A stretch of 64,000 bases of DNA from an uncultured Bacteroidota bacterium (GTDB lineage: Bacteria; Bacteroidota; Bacteroidia; B-17B0; Aurantibacillaceae), in assembly GCA_903893815.1 (NCBI GenBank), contig CAITNS010000043.1, forward strand, positions 62,001 to 126,000, read 5' to 3'. The position numbers and the translations under genes were made by a program. The notes under the pieces were generated by a model that was given only the letters and a program-made list of their open reading frames with translations, was not told where the DNA came from and searched no databases. This document shows, in pieces, positions 53,677 through 62,068 of the stretch. Every line of letters starts with the position of its first letter. Position 1 is the stretch's first letter.

Positions 53677-54819
53677 ATGCAGATAAATTCAAAATTACCA
53701 AATATTGGCACTACCATCTTCACGGTTATGAGTGGTTTGGCTAAAGAACATAATGCCATTAACCTTTCTCAAGGCTTCCCAGATTTTGGTTGCCATCCTA
53801 AATTATTGGAATTAGCCCAAAAATACTTAACTGCTGGGTTTAATCAATATGCACCTATGACTGGGGCGCAGCCTTTAAGAGAGGTTATAAGCGAATTATT
53901 GCAAAATTGTTATGGCGCTGTTTATCATCCCGATACAGATATTACCATTACGGCTGGAGCAACGCAAGGTATTTATACCAGTATTGCTGCTTTTATTAAT
54001 AAAGGAGATGAAGTGATTGTATTTGAGCCTGCGTATGATTGTTATATTCCAGCTATTGATGTGCATGGTGGCGTTGTAAAATCTATTCACTTAGAGTACC
54101 CAAATTTTACGATTAATTGGAACACGGTACGAAATACTATTACTGATAAAACTAAAATGATTATCATTAATTCACCTCACAACCCCAGTGGAACAACACT
54201 TTCCGAAAATGATTTGTTAGAATTGCAAAAACTAGTTGTCGGTAAAAATATCATTGTTGTGAGTGATGAAGTATACGAACACATGGTATTTGATGGAAAG
54301 CCTCACCAAAGTGTAGCGCGTTTTAAAGACTTAGCCGCACAATCTATTATTGTTTCTTCTTTCGGAAAAACCATTCATGCTACAGGGTGGAAAATTGGCT
54401 ACGTGGCAGCACCAAAAGAGTTAATGATTGAGTTTAGAAAAGTACATCAGTTTTTAGTGTTTTGTGTCAATCATCCTTTTCAGTTGGCTTTAGCCGATTA
54501 TTTAAAAGATGAATCAACGTATAAAGGCTTGCACCAATTTTATCAAGCAAAAAGAGATTATTTTCGAAAACTGGTTTCGGGATCTCGTTTTTTGATGGAG
54601 CCATGCACTGGAACCTATTTTCAGTTATTGAATTATAAAAATATTACCGATGAAAAAGACACAGATTTAGCGATAAGATTAACTAAGGAAAAAGGATTGG
54701 CCTCTATTCCATTATCAGTTTTTTATACGAATCAAGAACAGCAGCAATTATTGCGGTTTTGCTTTGCTAAAAAGGAGGAGACTTTAGAAAAGGCAGCCGA
54801 GATTATTTGTAAATTTTAA
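53677..54819 (+). CDS. PLP aminotransferase (methionine/glutamine transaminase type)
   Basis: A class I/II fold type I aminotransferase of 380 residues. SFGKTIHATGWKIGYVAAP contains the PLP-binding Lys; NSPHNPSGTTLSENDL and VSDEVYEHMVF carry the PLP-binding Asn and Asp/Tyr; FQLLNYK near the end is typical of the YbdL/kynurenine-aminotransferase-like group, many of which use methionine or glutamine. The omega-amidase at 57540, in the same apparent operon, would remove the alpha-ketoglutaramate made when glutamine donates the amino group. Four unrelated genes separate them. Confidence 0.9.
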   Translation: MQINSKLPNIGTTIFTVMSGLAKEHNAINLSQGFPDFGCHPKLLELAQKYLTAGFNQYAPMTGAQPLREVISELLQNCYGAVYHPDTDITITAGATQGIYTSIAAFINKGDEVIVFEPAYDCYIPAIDVHGGVVKSIHLEYPNFTINWNTVRNTITDKTKMIIINSPHNPSGTTLSENDLLELQKLVVGKNIIVVSDEVYEHMVFDGKPHQSVARFKDLAAQSIIVSSFGKTIHATGWKIGYVAAPKELMIEFRKVHQFLVFCVNHPFQLALADYLKDESTYKGLHQFYQAKRDYFRKLVSGSRFLMEPCTGTYFQLLNYKNITDEKDTDLAIRLTKEKGLASIPLSVFYTNQEQQQLLRFCFAKKEETLEKAAEIICKF

Positions 54820-54849
54820 TTGGTATATTTACTACACTAAAAATTGTTT

Positions 54850-55515
54850 ATGAAGTCGATTTCTATTTTACTGTACCTTTTAGGAATTGCAACATTTGCT
54901 TATTCGCAAGACACTATTCAATTTATTAATAAAGTAGCACAATCTGCCAAAGTTGCTGAAGTAGGTATTGATGAAATTAAATATCATCGATTTGATAATC
55001 TAGACGGTCCTTTATATGTTGTAAGTAAAAGTGAAATTAGATATATTAAATATTCTAACGGGCACGTTGATTCTGTTGTTAGTAAAATAAAAACTGAAAC
55101 ACCCGAAACTTTGACGATTTATAATGGTCCAATTTCTCCTTATGGAAACGAAAAAATAGTAATATCAGGCAGTAGATTATCTCATAACGGTAAAGCTGTT
55201 GGAGAATCACGATTGTATCGTTTAATATCAAACGTGCCTATTCCCGAAAAAAAAGCTGAATTATATAAAGAGTATCTTGTAATGAAATCGTACAAAAAAC
55301 GTCAGTATTTATTTGGTTTTGTTGGTCTTGGCGCTGGATTAGCATTACCTTACATTGGATTAATGTCGTCGTTTATTTTTGATGACGGAGTGCCTCTTGC
55401 TATTGGTTTAGCTGCAGGAGCTACTATTGGTATAACAGGCGCTGTGCTTTCAGGAATTAATAAACATAAACGAACTAAAAAGCGAATAGATATTGCTAAT
55501 CTCTATAATAATTAA
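54850..55515 (+). CDS. Secreted/membrane paralogue 1 of a four-gene family
   Basis: A 221-residue protein with a signal peptide ending AYSQ, then the module DTIQFINK, VAEVGIDEIKYHRFDNLDGP and LYVVSKSEIRYIKYSNGHVD (about residues 20-80). This module recurs in the next three genes. Two hydrophobic segments (FGFVGLGAGLALPYIGLMS and ALGLAAGATIG-like, about 155-205) near the C-terminus anchor it in a membrane, and the tail ends ANLYNN. ATG 54850 is used, although the frame opens two codons earlier with TTG. No enzyme motif; function unknown. Confidence 0.8.
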   Translation: MKSISILLYLLGIATFAYSQDTIQFINKVAQSAKVAEVGIDEIKYHRFDNLDGPLYVVSKSEIRYIKYSNGHVDSVVSKIKTETPETLTIYNGPISPYGNEKIVISGSRLSHNGKAVGESRLYRLISNVPIPEKKAELYKEYLVMKSYKKRQYLFGFVGLGAGLALPYIGLMSSFIFDDGVPLAIGLAAGATIGITGAVLSGINKHKRTKKRIDIANLYNN

Positions 55516-55519
55516 AATC

Positions 55520-56182
55520 ATGACATTTTTCCAAAATAAATCGAGTTTATTTGCAGCTGTATTACTTATTATTTCTTCTCAGTGTATTTCGCAAGACACT
55601 ATTTTTTATAAAAATGCAACTAAGGTGGTTGCTATTGTAAAAGAGGTTTCTCAAACGGAAGTACAATACAAAAAAGTAGATATGCCAGATGGGCCAATGT
55701 ATATTGTTAGTAAAAATGATCTTACAAAAATTATCTATAAAAATGGCTATACAGAAGAAATAAAATCGACAGTTGTTGAAACTCCGAGCCAACCATTCAC
55801 TGTTACTTATGCTGTACCGATATCTGAGGGTAAACCAACAATATCTTATTCTGATACTAGAAGAAATTCGAAATTAAAGGTACTAATCAACAAACACCCT
55901 GACGAATCAGTAAAAACAACATTAATAGGATATCATAAAAGCATGAGAAGTTTGAAAGCTGGTCAAGATGTTACAAGAACAGTTGCGGTTGTTTTTGGTG
56001 CGCTTACTATTCCAGCAAGTGTAATTTCAGTTTTTGCTATTACTTTTGGAGGAGGTGATTCATGGATAGCATTGCCAGTTACAACAGGCGCAGTTGCTTT
56101 GGTTTGTACAGCTGCTGCTGTAACTTTAAATATAAACTTAAAGAAAAAAAGACGCGCGTTTGTTAATCTCTATAATCAATAA
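55520..56182 (+). CDS. Secreted/membrane paralogue 2 of a four-gene family
   Basis: A 220-residue paralogue: signal peptide (LFAAVLLIISSQCISQ), module DTIFYKNATKVVAIVKEVSQ, TEVQYKKVDMPDGPMYIVSK and LTKIIYKNGYTEEI, then two C-terminal hydrophobic segments (AVVFGALTIPASVISVFAIT and ALPVTTGAVALVCTAAAV) and a tail FVNLYNQ. ATG 55520 lies four bases after the previous stop; a longer frame upstream would overlap paralogue 1. The shared DTI-to-IIYKNG module is the recognisable feature. No function assigned. Confidence 0.8.
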   Translation: MTFFQNKSSLFAAVLLIISSQCISQDTIFYKNATKVVAIVKEVSQTEVQYKKVDMPDGPMYIVSKNDLTKIIYKNGYTEEIKSTVVETPSQPFTVTYAVPISEGKPTISYSDTRRNSKLKVLINKHPDESVKTTLIGYHKSMRSLKAGQDVTRTVAVVFGALTIPASVISVFAITFGGGDSWIALPVTTGAVALVCTAAAVTLNINLKKKRRAFVNLYNQ

Positions 56183-56822
56183 TTATTTCAGATTATTTTT
56201 TCTGTGTGTGATTAGTATCAGTGCTTTTGCGCAGGATACTATTTTTACCAACACGTCTCAAACTCTTTTAGTAAGAGTATTAGAAATTTCCAAGACTGAA
56301 GTGACATATAAAAATTTTTATAATCCAGATGGAATCATTAGAAGTATAAGTAACGAGCAGATTGCCAAAATTATTTATGAAAATGGCAAAGAAGAATCAA
56401 AATTTCAATTAAAACAAAAAACATCAGGAGCAACCTCACCACTTAATTTATTTGTATTGGAAGGAAAGCACATTGCGGTTAATAATACCGATATAAGCCA
56501 CAAAGCAGCATATAAAATGATGATGAAAAGAGACGTTCAATTAAATTCAGAAGAATTGAATGGCGCTTTAGTGGATGCAGATAGTAAACGAAACGGACAA
56601 ATTGCCTTTAATATTATTGCGCCAGTTTCAGCAGTTGGTGGCGTTTATTTTGCCAGACAGCATCGTTATAATGATCCAAGACAGAAGATGATTTTAAGAA
56701 CTTTTTTAATTAGTGGTTTTAGTGTTTGTGTAGTATCTATAGTTACAGCTCAAATTTATAAATCCATAAAAAATAAACATATTCGTAAAGCGGCACTTTT
56801 ATATAACACTGATATTTTATAA
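56160..56822 (+). CDS. Secreted/membrane paralogue 3 of a four-gene family
   Basis: A 220-residue paralogue (RLFFLCVISISAFAQ, DTIFTNTSQTLLVRVLEISK, TEVTYKNFYNPDGIIRSIS, IAKIIYENGKEES), two weak C-terminal hydrophobic stretches and a tail LLYNTDIL. No ATG precedes the signal peptide; TTG 56160 is the first usable start and lies inside the previous gene's end, overlapping it by 23 bases. Translation may therefore depend on ribosomes finishing paralogue 2. The start is uncertain, but the module is intact, so it is not obviously broken. Confidence 0.72.
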   Translation: MLISIINNYFRLFFLCVISISAFAQDTIFTNTSQTLLVRVLEISKTEVTYKNFYNPDGIIRSISNEQIAKIIYENGKEESKFQLKQKTSGATSPLNLFVLEGKHIAVNNTDISHKAAYKMMMKRDVQLNSEELNGALVDADSKRNGQIAFNIIAPVSAVGGVYFARQHRYNDPRQKMILRTFLISGFSVCVVSIVTAQIYKSIKNKHIRKAALLYNTDIL

Positions 56823-56847
56823 TTACATTTATTAAAACATTCAAAAA

Positions 56848-57537
56848 ATGAAAGCAACTTTTATATTTATATTTCTTGTTATTCAGTTTTGTTTGAGTGC
56901 CCAAGACAGCATTTATAAAGGAAGAGGACTTGTTATTCCTGCTAAAATTTTAGAAGTCAATATTAAAGAGATTTCGTATAAGCGAGCCGATTTATTGGAT
57001 GGACCGTTGTTTATTATAAATAAAAATGAGGTTCAAAAAATTAAATATGCTAATGGTACCATTGATTCATTTAAGGTGGTAAAAGAAGTTGCAAAAGTAC
57101 CAACGGTAGTTTTTGTAAATCCTAAATACATTGCGCAAGACTTTAATCAAATTAAACCTTCTATACGAAGAGGTACATACAAGTATCAAGGACATCTCCT
57201 TTCTGATAGAAATGTGTTTTCATTGGCATTGGAAAAAAATGACCTTTGGAAAAATACGGATATAGAACTAAATATTATCGCTTCTAAGAAATATAAAGTG
57301 ATGCAATATTCTATAGGTTATAGTGGAGCTATTATAGGTGGTATTGGTTTATACGCATCTGCTCTAGCTGGCGGCTCAAATTCTAGTACCAATGATGCAG
57401 CACTTGCCGCTTTTGCTGGCATTTTAAGCGCAGGTATAGCGGTAGCATCGCAAATTATTTCTTTTAAATGTAAATTAAAGCGAGTTAAACATGCTGATAC
57501 AGTAGCAGAACTTTACAATCAATTGTCAAAAAATTAA
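56848..57537 (+). CDS. Secreted/membrane paralogue 4 of a four-gene family
   Basis: A 229-residue paralogue with signal peptide (FIFIFLVIQFCLSAQ), module DSIYKGRGLVIPAKILEVNI, KEISYKRADLLDGPLFIINK, VQKIKYANGTIDSF, and a middle piece RGTYKYQGHLLSDRNVFSLA that I also associate with this family. Hydrophobic helices (SIGYSGAIIGGIGLYASALA and ALAAFAGILSAGIAVASQII) precede a VAELYNQ tail. ATG 56848. It is followed after two bases by the amidase start, which suggests transcription with it. Function unknown. Confidence 0.8.
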   Translation: MKATFIFIFLVIQFCLSAQDSIYKGRGLVIPAKILEVNIKEISYKRADLLDGPLFIINKNEVQKIKYANGTIDSFKVVKEVAKVPTVVFVNPKYIAQDFNQIKPSIRRGTYKYQGHLLSDRNVFSLALEKNDLWKNTDIELNIIASKKYKVMQYSIGYSGAIIGGIGLYASALAGGSNSSTNDAALAAFAGILSAGIAVASQIISFKCKLKRVKHADTVAELYNQLSKN

Positions 57538-57539
57538 AC

Positions 57540-58322
57540 ATGGATCATTTAATAATTACAACGATACAAACTAATTTATATTGGCAGCATATTGATAAAA
57601 ATTTGGCGCAATTTGATGAAAAAGTAGATGCGATAAAAGAGCACACTGATATTATTGTGTTACCAGAAATGTTTTCGACAGGCTTTACAATGAATCCTAA
57701 AGAATTTGCTGAGGAACATGGCGGCAAAGGATTACAATGGATGCAGCAGAAATCGAAAGAAAAAAATTGCGTATTAGTTGGAAGTATTTCAGTAAAAGAC
57801 GGAGAGAAGTTTTATAATCGCTTATATTGGGTAATGCCTGATGGAAGCTATCAGTTTTATGATAAACGCCATTTGTTTCAAATGGGGAAAGAAGATGAGC
57901 ATTATACAGCAGGATCTGAAAAGCTAGTGATTAAATATAAAGGTTGGAAGATTTGCCCTTTAATTTGTTACGATTTACGTTTCCCTGTGTGGAGCAGAAA
58001 TAGAAAAGATAGTAGGTATGATATTTTAATTTATGTGGCTAATTGGCCTGAAGTAAGATCTTATCCTTGGAAACAGTTATTAATTGCCAGAGCTATCGAA
58101 AATCAAGCCTATGTTGTTGGAGTTAATAGAATTGGACAGGATGGAAATGAGATTGCGTACTCCGGTGATTCTTGTATAATTAATCCTCGCGGAGAAATTG
58201 TAAGTGAAACTAAAGCATACGAAGATGTTTCAGAAACGGTGAGTTTGTCTTTTATTTACTTAGAAGAATTTAGAAAAGTGTTTCCAGTGATGCTCGATGG
58301 AGATGATTTTAGTGTTTTATAG
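57540..58322 (+). CDS. Omega-amidase, nitrilase superfamily
   Basis: A 260-residue carbon-nitrogen hydrolase. The catalytic triad is seen as Glu in VLPEMFSTGF, Lys in FYDKRHLFQMG and Cys in ICYDLRFPVWSR. The pattern matches the YafV/Nit2-like omega-amidases, which hydrolyse alpha-ketoglutaramate to 2-oxoglutarate after glutamine transamination. ATG 57540 follows paralogue 4 by two bases, and the aminotransferase at 53677 is at the other end of the probable operon, so they probably act on successive steps. Confidence 0.92.
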   Translation: MDHLIITTIQTNLYWQHIDKNLAQFDEKVDAIKEHTDIIVLPEMFSTGFTMNPKEFAEEHGGKGLQWMQQKSKEKNCVLVGSISVKDGEKFYNRLYWVMPDGSYQFYDKRHLFQMGKEDEHYTAGSEKLVIKYKGWKICPLICYDLRFPVWSRNRKDSRYDILIYVANWPEVRSYPWKQLLIARAIENQAYVVGVNRIGQDGNEIAYSGDSCIINPRGEIVSETKAYEDVSETVSLSFIYLEEFRKVFPVMLDGDDFSVL

Positions 58323-58323
58323 A

Positions 58324-59841
58324 TTATTTATATAATTCATAGACCAGCTTTCTCTTTAACTTGGCGGTTAACCATTTTTCATAGTTTTCATTTAGTAAAT
58401 TGCTAGATAAAAGACTAGTTGGTTTATTTTTGTTTAATGCATTCACTAATGCCTGAAATATAGAGGTTTCTTCTTTTGGCGTTAAGTGTTTTGCGTTTGT
58501 TATTTTATACAACGCATTCAATATATGTTCTTCGAAAGGCGTTAAAATATTTTTTGAAGTATTTTTTTTAAGTATTTGTTTTAAAAGAGAAGAAACTAAC
58601 GCATAATTTTTTAATTCGTAATGGGTAATAACATTTAAAACTTCAATACGTAAATATACCTGTGGCCTTTCTCCAAATCCGAATTCATTTAATGTTTTAT
58701 TGATAAATTTTAAGGCCTTATGGAATTGACCTACATATATTAGTGTAATAGCATGTAAGTAGTAAAAATAAATAATATGATATGGTTCAATATCTACACT
58801 TAATTTTGATATTTCCTTTTCAATTTCTTTTATCTTATTTAATGCCTCTTGAAAATTATTATTAATTAAATAATATTCTAGTTCGTGAGTATTGGTATGG
58901 ATAAATACTCTTTCGGCAACAACTTCTTTTCTGATGTTAATTTTTTTCGGAAACTCATTTAATACTTTGATGTCTTCAAAAAATGTAGATTTTGGGAAGA
59001 ATTTTTTAATTGAAAGCAAGCGATTATAAATCGACACATAATCTAATGGGTTTTCCACCGCATAAGTTTTCGATTGATTAAGAAGATCTACCAATTTTTG
59101 TAGGTTGTCATATTCCTTTTGTTTGTTATCCAGCGAATAGTAGTAGTTAGAATAAATTAAGTAGTAAAATATTTTAGCTGAAAATGAAAGTGCATGTTTT
59201 TCTGATTTTAGTTCTGGCTGACTTAATATACTATTTAGTTTTTTTAAAACTTCCTTCTGTGATTGTTTTTCATTTGTTGCTTGAATTAAATTACTCTCGT
59301 AATATAAATCTGTTATTCGCTTAACATTATTTAGCAGCAAAATGTACTTATCTATTTCTGAGTTTACTTCAGCCGCTTTTTTTAATCCTAACGAGTAACC
59401 ACAACATTTTTTCTTCCATATTAAAATGTCTATCATTAATTGAAAGTTTTCGCACTCTTTTGCTAGTTCTTCTGCTTTTGCAATTAACTTTATGGATTCA
59501 TGGTATAACCCTTTATGAAATAAGACTTCTATAGATATTAATGCCTGCTTAATTTCTAAATTATAGGTTTTAGAATCATGAAAAACATTTAGGCTTCTTA
59601 AAATTAAGTGAAATAGATAATTTTTATCTGCCGAAATGAATTCTGGATTTACCCCTAGCTTTTTCAATTTCAGTTTCAATTCCTTATCAACCTCTTCTTC
59701 TGCTTTATCTAATTCATCAAATAAGGCAATGTATTTGTTTCGTTCGCCAATAGTATGCCTCTCAGAAAATATTTTAAAATACCTCTTTTCTGACATGGTT
59801 AAACTTTTGATTAATATAAAAGCGTTACTATTTTTTTTCAT
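58324..59841 (-). CDS. Helical-repeat cytosolic protein of unknown function
   Basis: A 505-residue, strongly helical, Lys/Glu/Leu-rich protein with no signal peptide. The N-terminal segment (LIKSLTMSEKRYFKIFSERH, then NKYIALFDELDKAEEE) is a beginning I remember in a Bacteroidota-specific family of unknown function. The rest looks like TPR-like helical pairs (LYHESIKLIAKAEELAKECE, FHKALKFINKTLNEFG). I started at ATG 59841 because MKKNSNAFILIKSL aligns with that beginning. It converges on the amidase with one base between stops. Function not assigned. Confidence 0.75.
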   Translation of the reverse strand: MKKNSNAFILIKSLTMSEKRYFKIFSERHTIGERNKYIALFDELDKAEEEVDKELKLKLKKLGVNPEFISADKNYLFHLILRSLNVFHDSKTYNLEIKQALISIEVLFHKGLYHESIKLIAKAEELAKECENFQLMIDILIWKKKCCGYSLGLKKAAEVNSEIDKYILLLNNVKRITDLYYESNLIQATNEKQSQKEVLKKLNSILSQPELKSEKHALSFSAKIFYYLIYSNYYYSLDNKQKEYDNLQKLVDLLNQSKTYAVENPLDYVSIYNRLLSIKKFFPKSTFFEDIKVLNEFPKKINIRKEVVAERVFIHTNTHELEYYLINNNFQEALNKIKEIEKEISKLSVDIEPYHIIYFYYLHAITLIYVGQFHKALKFINKTLNEFGFGERPQVYLRIEVLNVITHYELKNYALVSSLLKQILKKNTSKNILTPFEEHILNALYKITNAKHLTPKEETSIFQALVNALNKNKPTSLLSSNLLNENYEKWLTAKLKRKLVYELYK

Positions 59842-59901
59842 ATTTAAATCAGACTTACTAAAAGTAATCAAATTTTAAACAAAAGTAGCAATAGGATAAT
59901 A

Positions 59902-59909
59902 TAATTTTG
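59902..59909 (+). promoter_or_regulatory. -7 promoter element for the CUB-domain gene
   Basis: TAATTTTG fits TAnnTTTG and lies 22 bases before ATG 59932. There is no obvious TTG at -33. Confidence 0.35.
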
Positions 59910-59931
59910 ATGTTACATTAATATTAAAACC

Positions 59932-61671
59932 ATGAATTTTAAGATACTATGTTTTGTTTTTTTTTACTTCACGCATCTCATTGTGGTTTCTCAAACATAT
60001 AATATGTCAGCAAATAATGGACAAACTATTACAACTTGTTCGGGAAAATTTGAAGATAGTGGAGCGGGAACAGCTGATTATGCTAATAATGAGGATTATA
60101 CGATTACATTTTGCTCTGGGTCAAGTCAATTATTAAAATTTGATTTCTCAGCATTTAGCAATGTTGTAATTGAGAGAATAAAACCAGGTGACACATTATT
60201 TATTTACGATGGCAATTCAGTCTTATCTCCTCTTTTATATAAGGTTACTGGTAATGCAGCTAATTCTGATCGGTTGCCATATTTTAAAGAAGCGAGCGAT
60301 GCAATTTTCACATCACCTGGTTCTTGTATAACTTTCAGGTTTAAATCAAATGGATCTAGCACCTATGATGGCTGGCAAGCACAAATATCATGTGTTAATC
60401 CTACTACCTGTGGCTCGGGAAATTCCCCAGCTTCTGATTTATTTTTAGGTGCACCGACTATTTGTAATTTTAATAATTACTGTGGTATTACTAGTGGAGA
60501 TTTTGGTGCAGACATGCCAGTTGATTTAAATACAGCCGGAGGCAGTTGCCCTTCTGGCTTGAATTTTTTGGGAACTGTTGAAAATAATTCATGGCTAAAA
60601 TTTCAAGCTGCTGCAACAAGCGCTTCTTTTGTTTTTAATGTTCCGTTGGGGGGCTCTTGTTTAAATGGCGTTCAAACTGCTATATTTAGTTATAATGGCT
60701 CTTCTTTAACAAGAATGACGCCATGCGCAAATTCCGATAATAGTTGGAACTCTACATTTACCTTGACAACAAATACTGCATTAGTTCCTGGTAATATGTA
60801 CTATTTAATGATTGATGGTAATGCCGGTGATGTTTGTAATTATAACATCAGCGCCAATTCTGGAGTAGCAATTGCTGATGCTGGAATCGATAAATCTGTT
60901 TGCACGAGTAGTACGACGCTAAATGCATCAGCTGCTGTTGGAACAGGAACATGGACAGTAATTAGCGGAACTGGAACTTTTTCAAATCCAAATAACAACG
61001 TTACTAACGTTACAGGTTTAACAGCTGGGACAAATATTTTTCAATGGACTATTAACACTCCATATTGTGGGACTATTTCTGATAACATAACCGTAGACGC
61101 AGGTTGTTTACTATCAGTTAATTTGACTCGATTCGATGCAAATTGTAATGGAAATAGTGTTCTATTGACTTGGCAAACAGCTTCTGAAAGCAATAATAAT
61201 GCTTTTTATATCGAGCGATCAATAGACGGGGTTAATTTTCAGATTATCGGCTCAGTGAAAGGGGTTGGTAATTCTGCTCGATACAATAATTATAGTTTTG
61301 TTGACGAAAATAAAATCGATGGTTTAGTATATTATCGCTTGGTTCAAATTGATTTTAGTGGAAATACAAACCAGTCTTTTGCGATAACAACCGAGCACAC
61401 TTGCGGCGAAAATACAAGTCCTGAAATTTCGATTTATCCAAATCCAGCCCAAGGTAATACTATTCTGAGTTTAAAATTAATAAAACAATCTTTAATTCAT
61501 ATTGAAGTTTATAATTCGATTGGTCAGCAAGTAAAATTGATTCCTTTACAAACTTATGATACAGGGCTCAATGATATTAATATTGAAACAATTGAATTTC
61601 CCTCGGGTATATATTTTATCAAAGAAATAATAAATGAAAGAGAATACATCCAAAAACTACTAATACTATAA
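59932..61671 (+). CDS. T9SS-secreted CUB-domain protein
   Basis: A 579-residue exported protein: signal peptide (FKILCFVFFYFTHLIVVSQ), CUB-like domain (about 30-160; SGAGTADYANNEDYTITFC, GDTLFIYDGNSVLSP, FTSPGSCITFRFKSNGSSTY), a lectin- or P-domain-like beta region with several Cys (180-380), a fibronectin-like portion (SVNLTRFDANCNGNSVLLTW, AFYIERSIDGVNF), and a T9SS type A sorting domain (IYPNPAQGNTILSLKL, SGIYFIKE, YIQKLLIL). Likely surface-located and involved in binding. A tiny gene starts immediately after the stop. Confidence 0.92.
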   Translation: MNFKILCFVFFYFTHLIVVSQTYNMSANNGQTITTCSGKFEDSGAGTADYANNEDYTITFCSGSSQLLKFDFSAFSNVVIERIKPGDTLFIYDGNSVLSPLLYKVTGNAANSDRLPYFKEASDAIFTSPGSCITFRFKSNGSSTYDGWQAQISCVNPTTCGSGNSPASDLFLGAPTICNFNNYCGITSGDFGADMPVDLNTAGGSCPSGLNFLGTVENNSWLKFQAAATSASFVFNVPLGGSCLNGVQTAIFSYNGSSLTRMTPCANSDNSWNSTFTLTTNTALVPGNMYYLMIDGNAGDVCNYNISANSGVAIADAGIDKSVCTSSTTLNASAAVGTGTWTVISGTGTFSNPNNNVTNVTGLTAGTNIFQWTINTPYCGTISDNITVDAGCLLSVNLTRFDANCNGNSVLLTWQTASESNNNAFYIERSIDGVNFQIIGSVKGVGNSARYNNYSFVDENKIDGLVYYRLVQIDFSGNTNQSFAITTEHTCGENTSPEISIYPNPAQGNTILSLKLIKQSLIHIEVYNSIGQQVKLIPLQTYDTGLNDINIETIEFPSGIYFIKEIINEREYIQKLLIL

Positions 61672-61860
61672 ATGGAATCGTACTCAAAAGAAATACTGCG
61701 TAAAAAAGTCATTAAAAGAATTTTAAAATGTTCTACAGAATATTCTTTAGTTCACTTATATAAACTTAATTTAAGTGAACTATTTGAAATACAAAGTTTC
61801 GTTTTTAAAGATCTGCTTTTAAATTCAGGAAGAAACATTAAATTAGAACAGACTTACTAA
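61672..61860 (+). CDS. Possible small basic protein
   Basis: A 62-residue frame starts with ATG directly after the stop of the CUB-domain gene (no spacer) and encodes a Lys/Leu-rich peptide (YSKEILRKKVIKRILK). It has no recognised family, signal peptide or clear ribosome-binding site. It is possibly translated by termination-reinitiation, or it could be a chance frame. Confidence 0.4.
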   Translation: MESYSKEILRKKVIKRILKCSTEYSLVHLYKLNLSELFEIQSFVFKDLLLNSGRNIKLEQTY

Positions 61861-61899
61861 AATTATAGTTTTTATTTATATGGAACTTAGTTTATTTAC

Positions 61900-61907
61900 T
61901 ATTTTTG
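61900..61907 (+). promoter_or_regulatory. -7 promoter element of the ilv leader
   Basis: TATTTTTG fits TAnnTTTG and lies 12 bases before the leader-peptide ATG. A -33 TTG is not visible. Confidence 0.4.
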
Positions 61908-61918
61908 TTGAAAAATAA

Positions 61919-61966
61919 ATGAAAAACAATACAACACATATAATCATTAACATTCCAATCTCGTGA
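61919..61966 (+). CDS. Ile-rich leader peptide of the ilv attenuator
   Basis: A 15-residue frame, MKNNTTHIIINIPIS, with five Ile codons in the last eight (ATA, ATC, ATT, ATT, ATC). It lies 28 bases before a terminator hairpin and upstream of ilvE-ilvD, the classical layout of amino-acid attenuation. The number of Ile codons is far above what chance would give. It is too short for general gene finding. Confidence 0.7.
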   Translation: MKNNTTHIIINIPIS

Positions 61967-61967
61967 G

Positions 61968-62022
61968 GGAAAGGTATTGTTATGATAACAACTAAGCCTT
62001 TCTGACGAGAAAGGCTTTTTTT
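61968..62022 (+). promoter_or_regulatory. ilvE-ilvD attenuator: alternative anti-terminator and terminator
   Basis: Terminator: AAGCCTTTCT (61994-62003), loop GACG, AGAAAGGCTT (62008-62017), T tract. Alternative: GGAAAGG (61968-61974) can pair with CCTTTCT (61997-62003), enclosing a small hairpin TTGTTAT-G-ATAACAA (61977-61991). The shared CCTTTCT makes the two structures exclusive. Stalling of the ribosome at Ile codons should favour the alternative form and allow transcription of ilvE. Confidence 0.65.
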
Positions 62023-62068
62023 ATTCCAAAAACATTAGTAATTTAAATAATACCAAAAACAATAGAAA

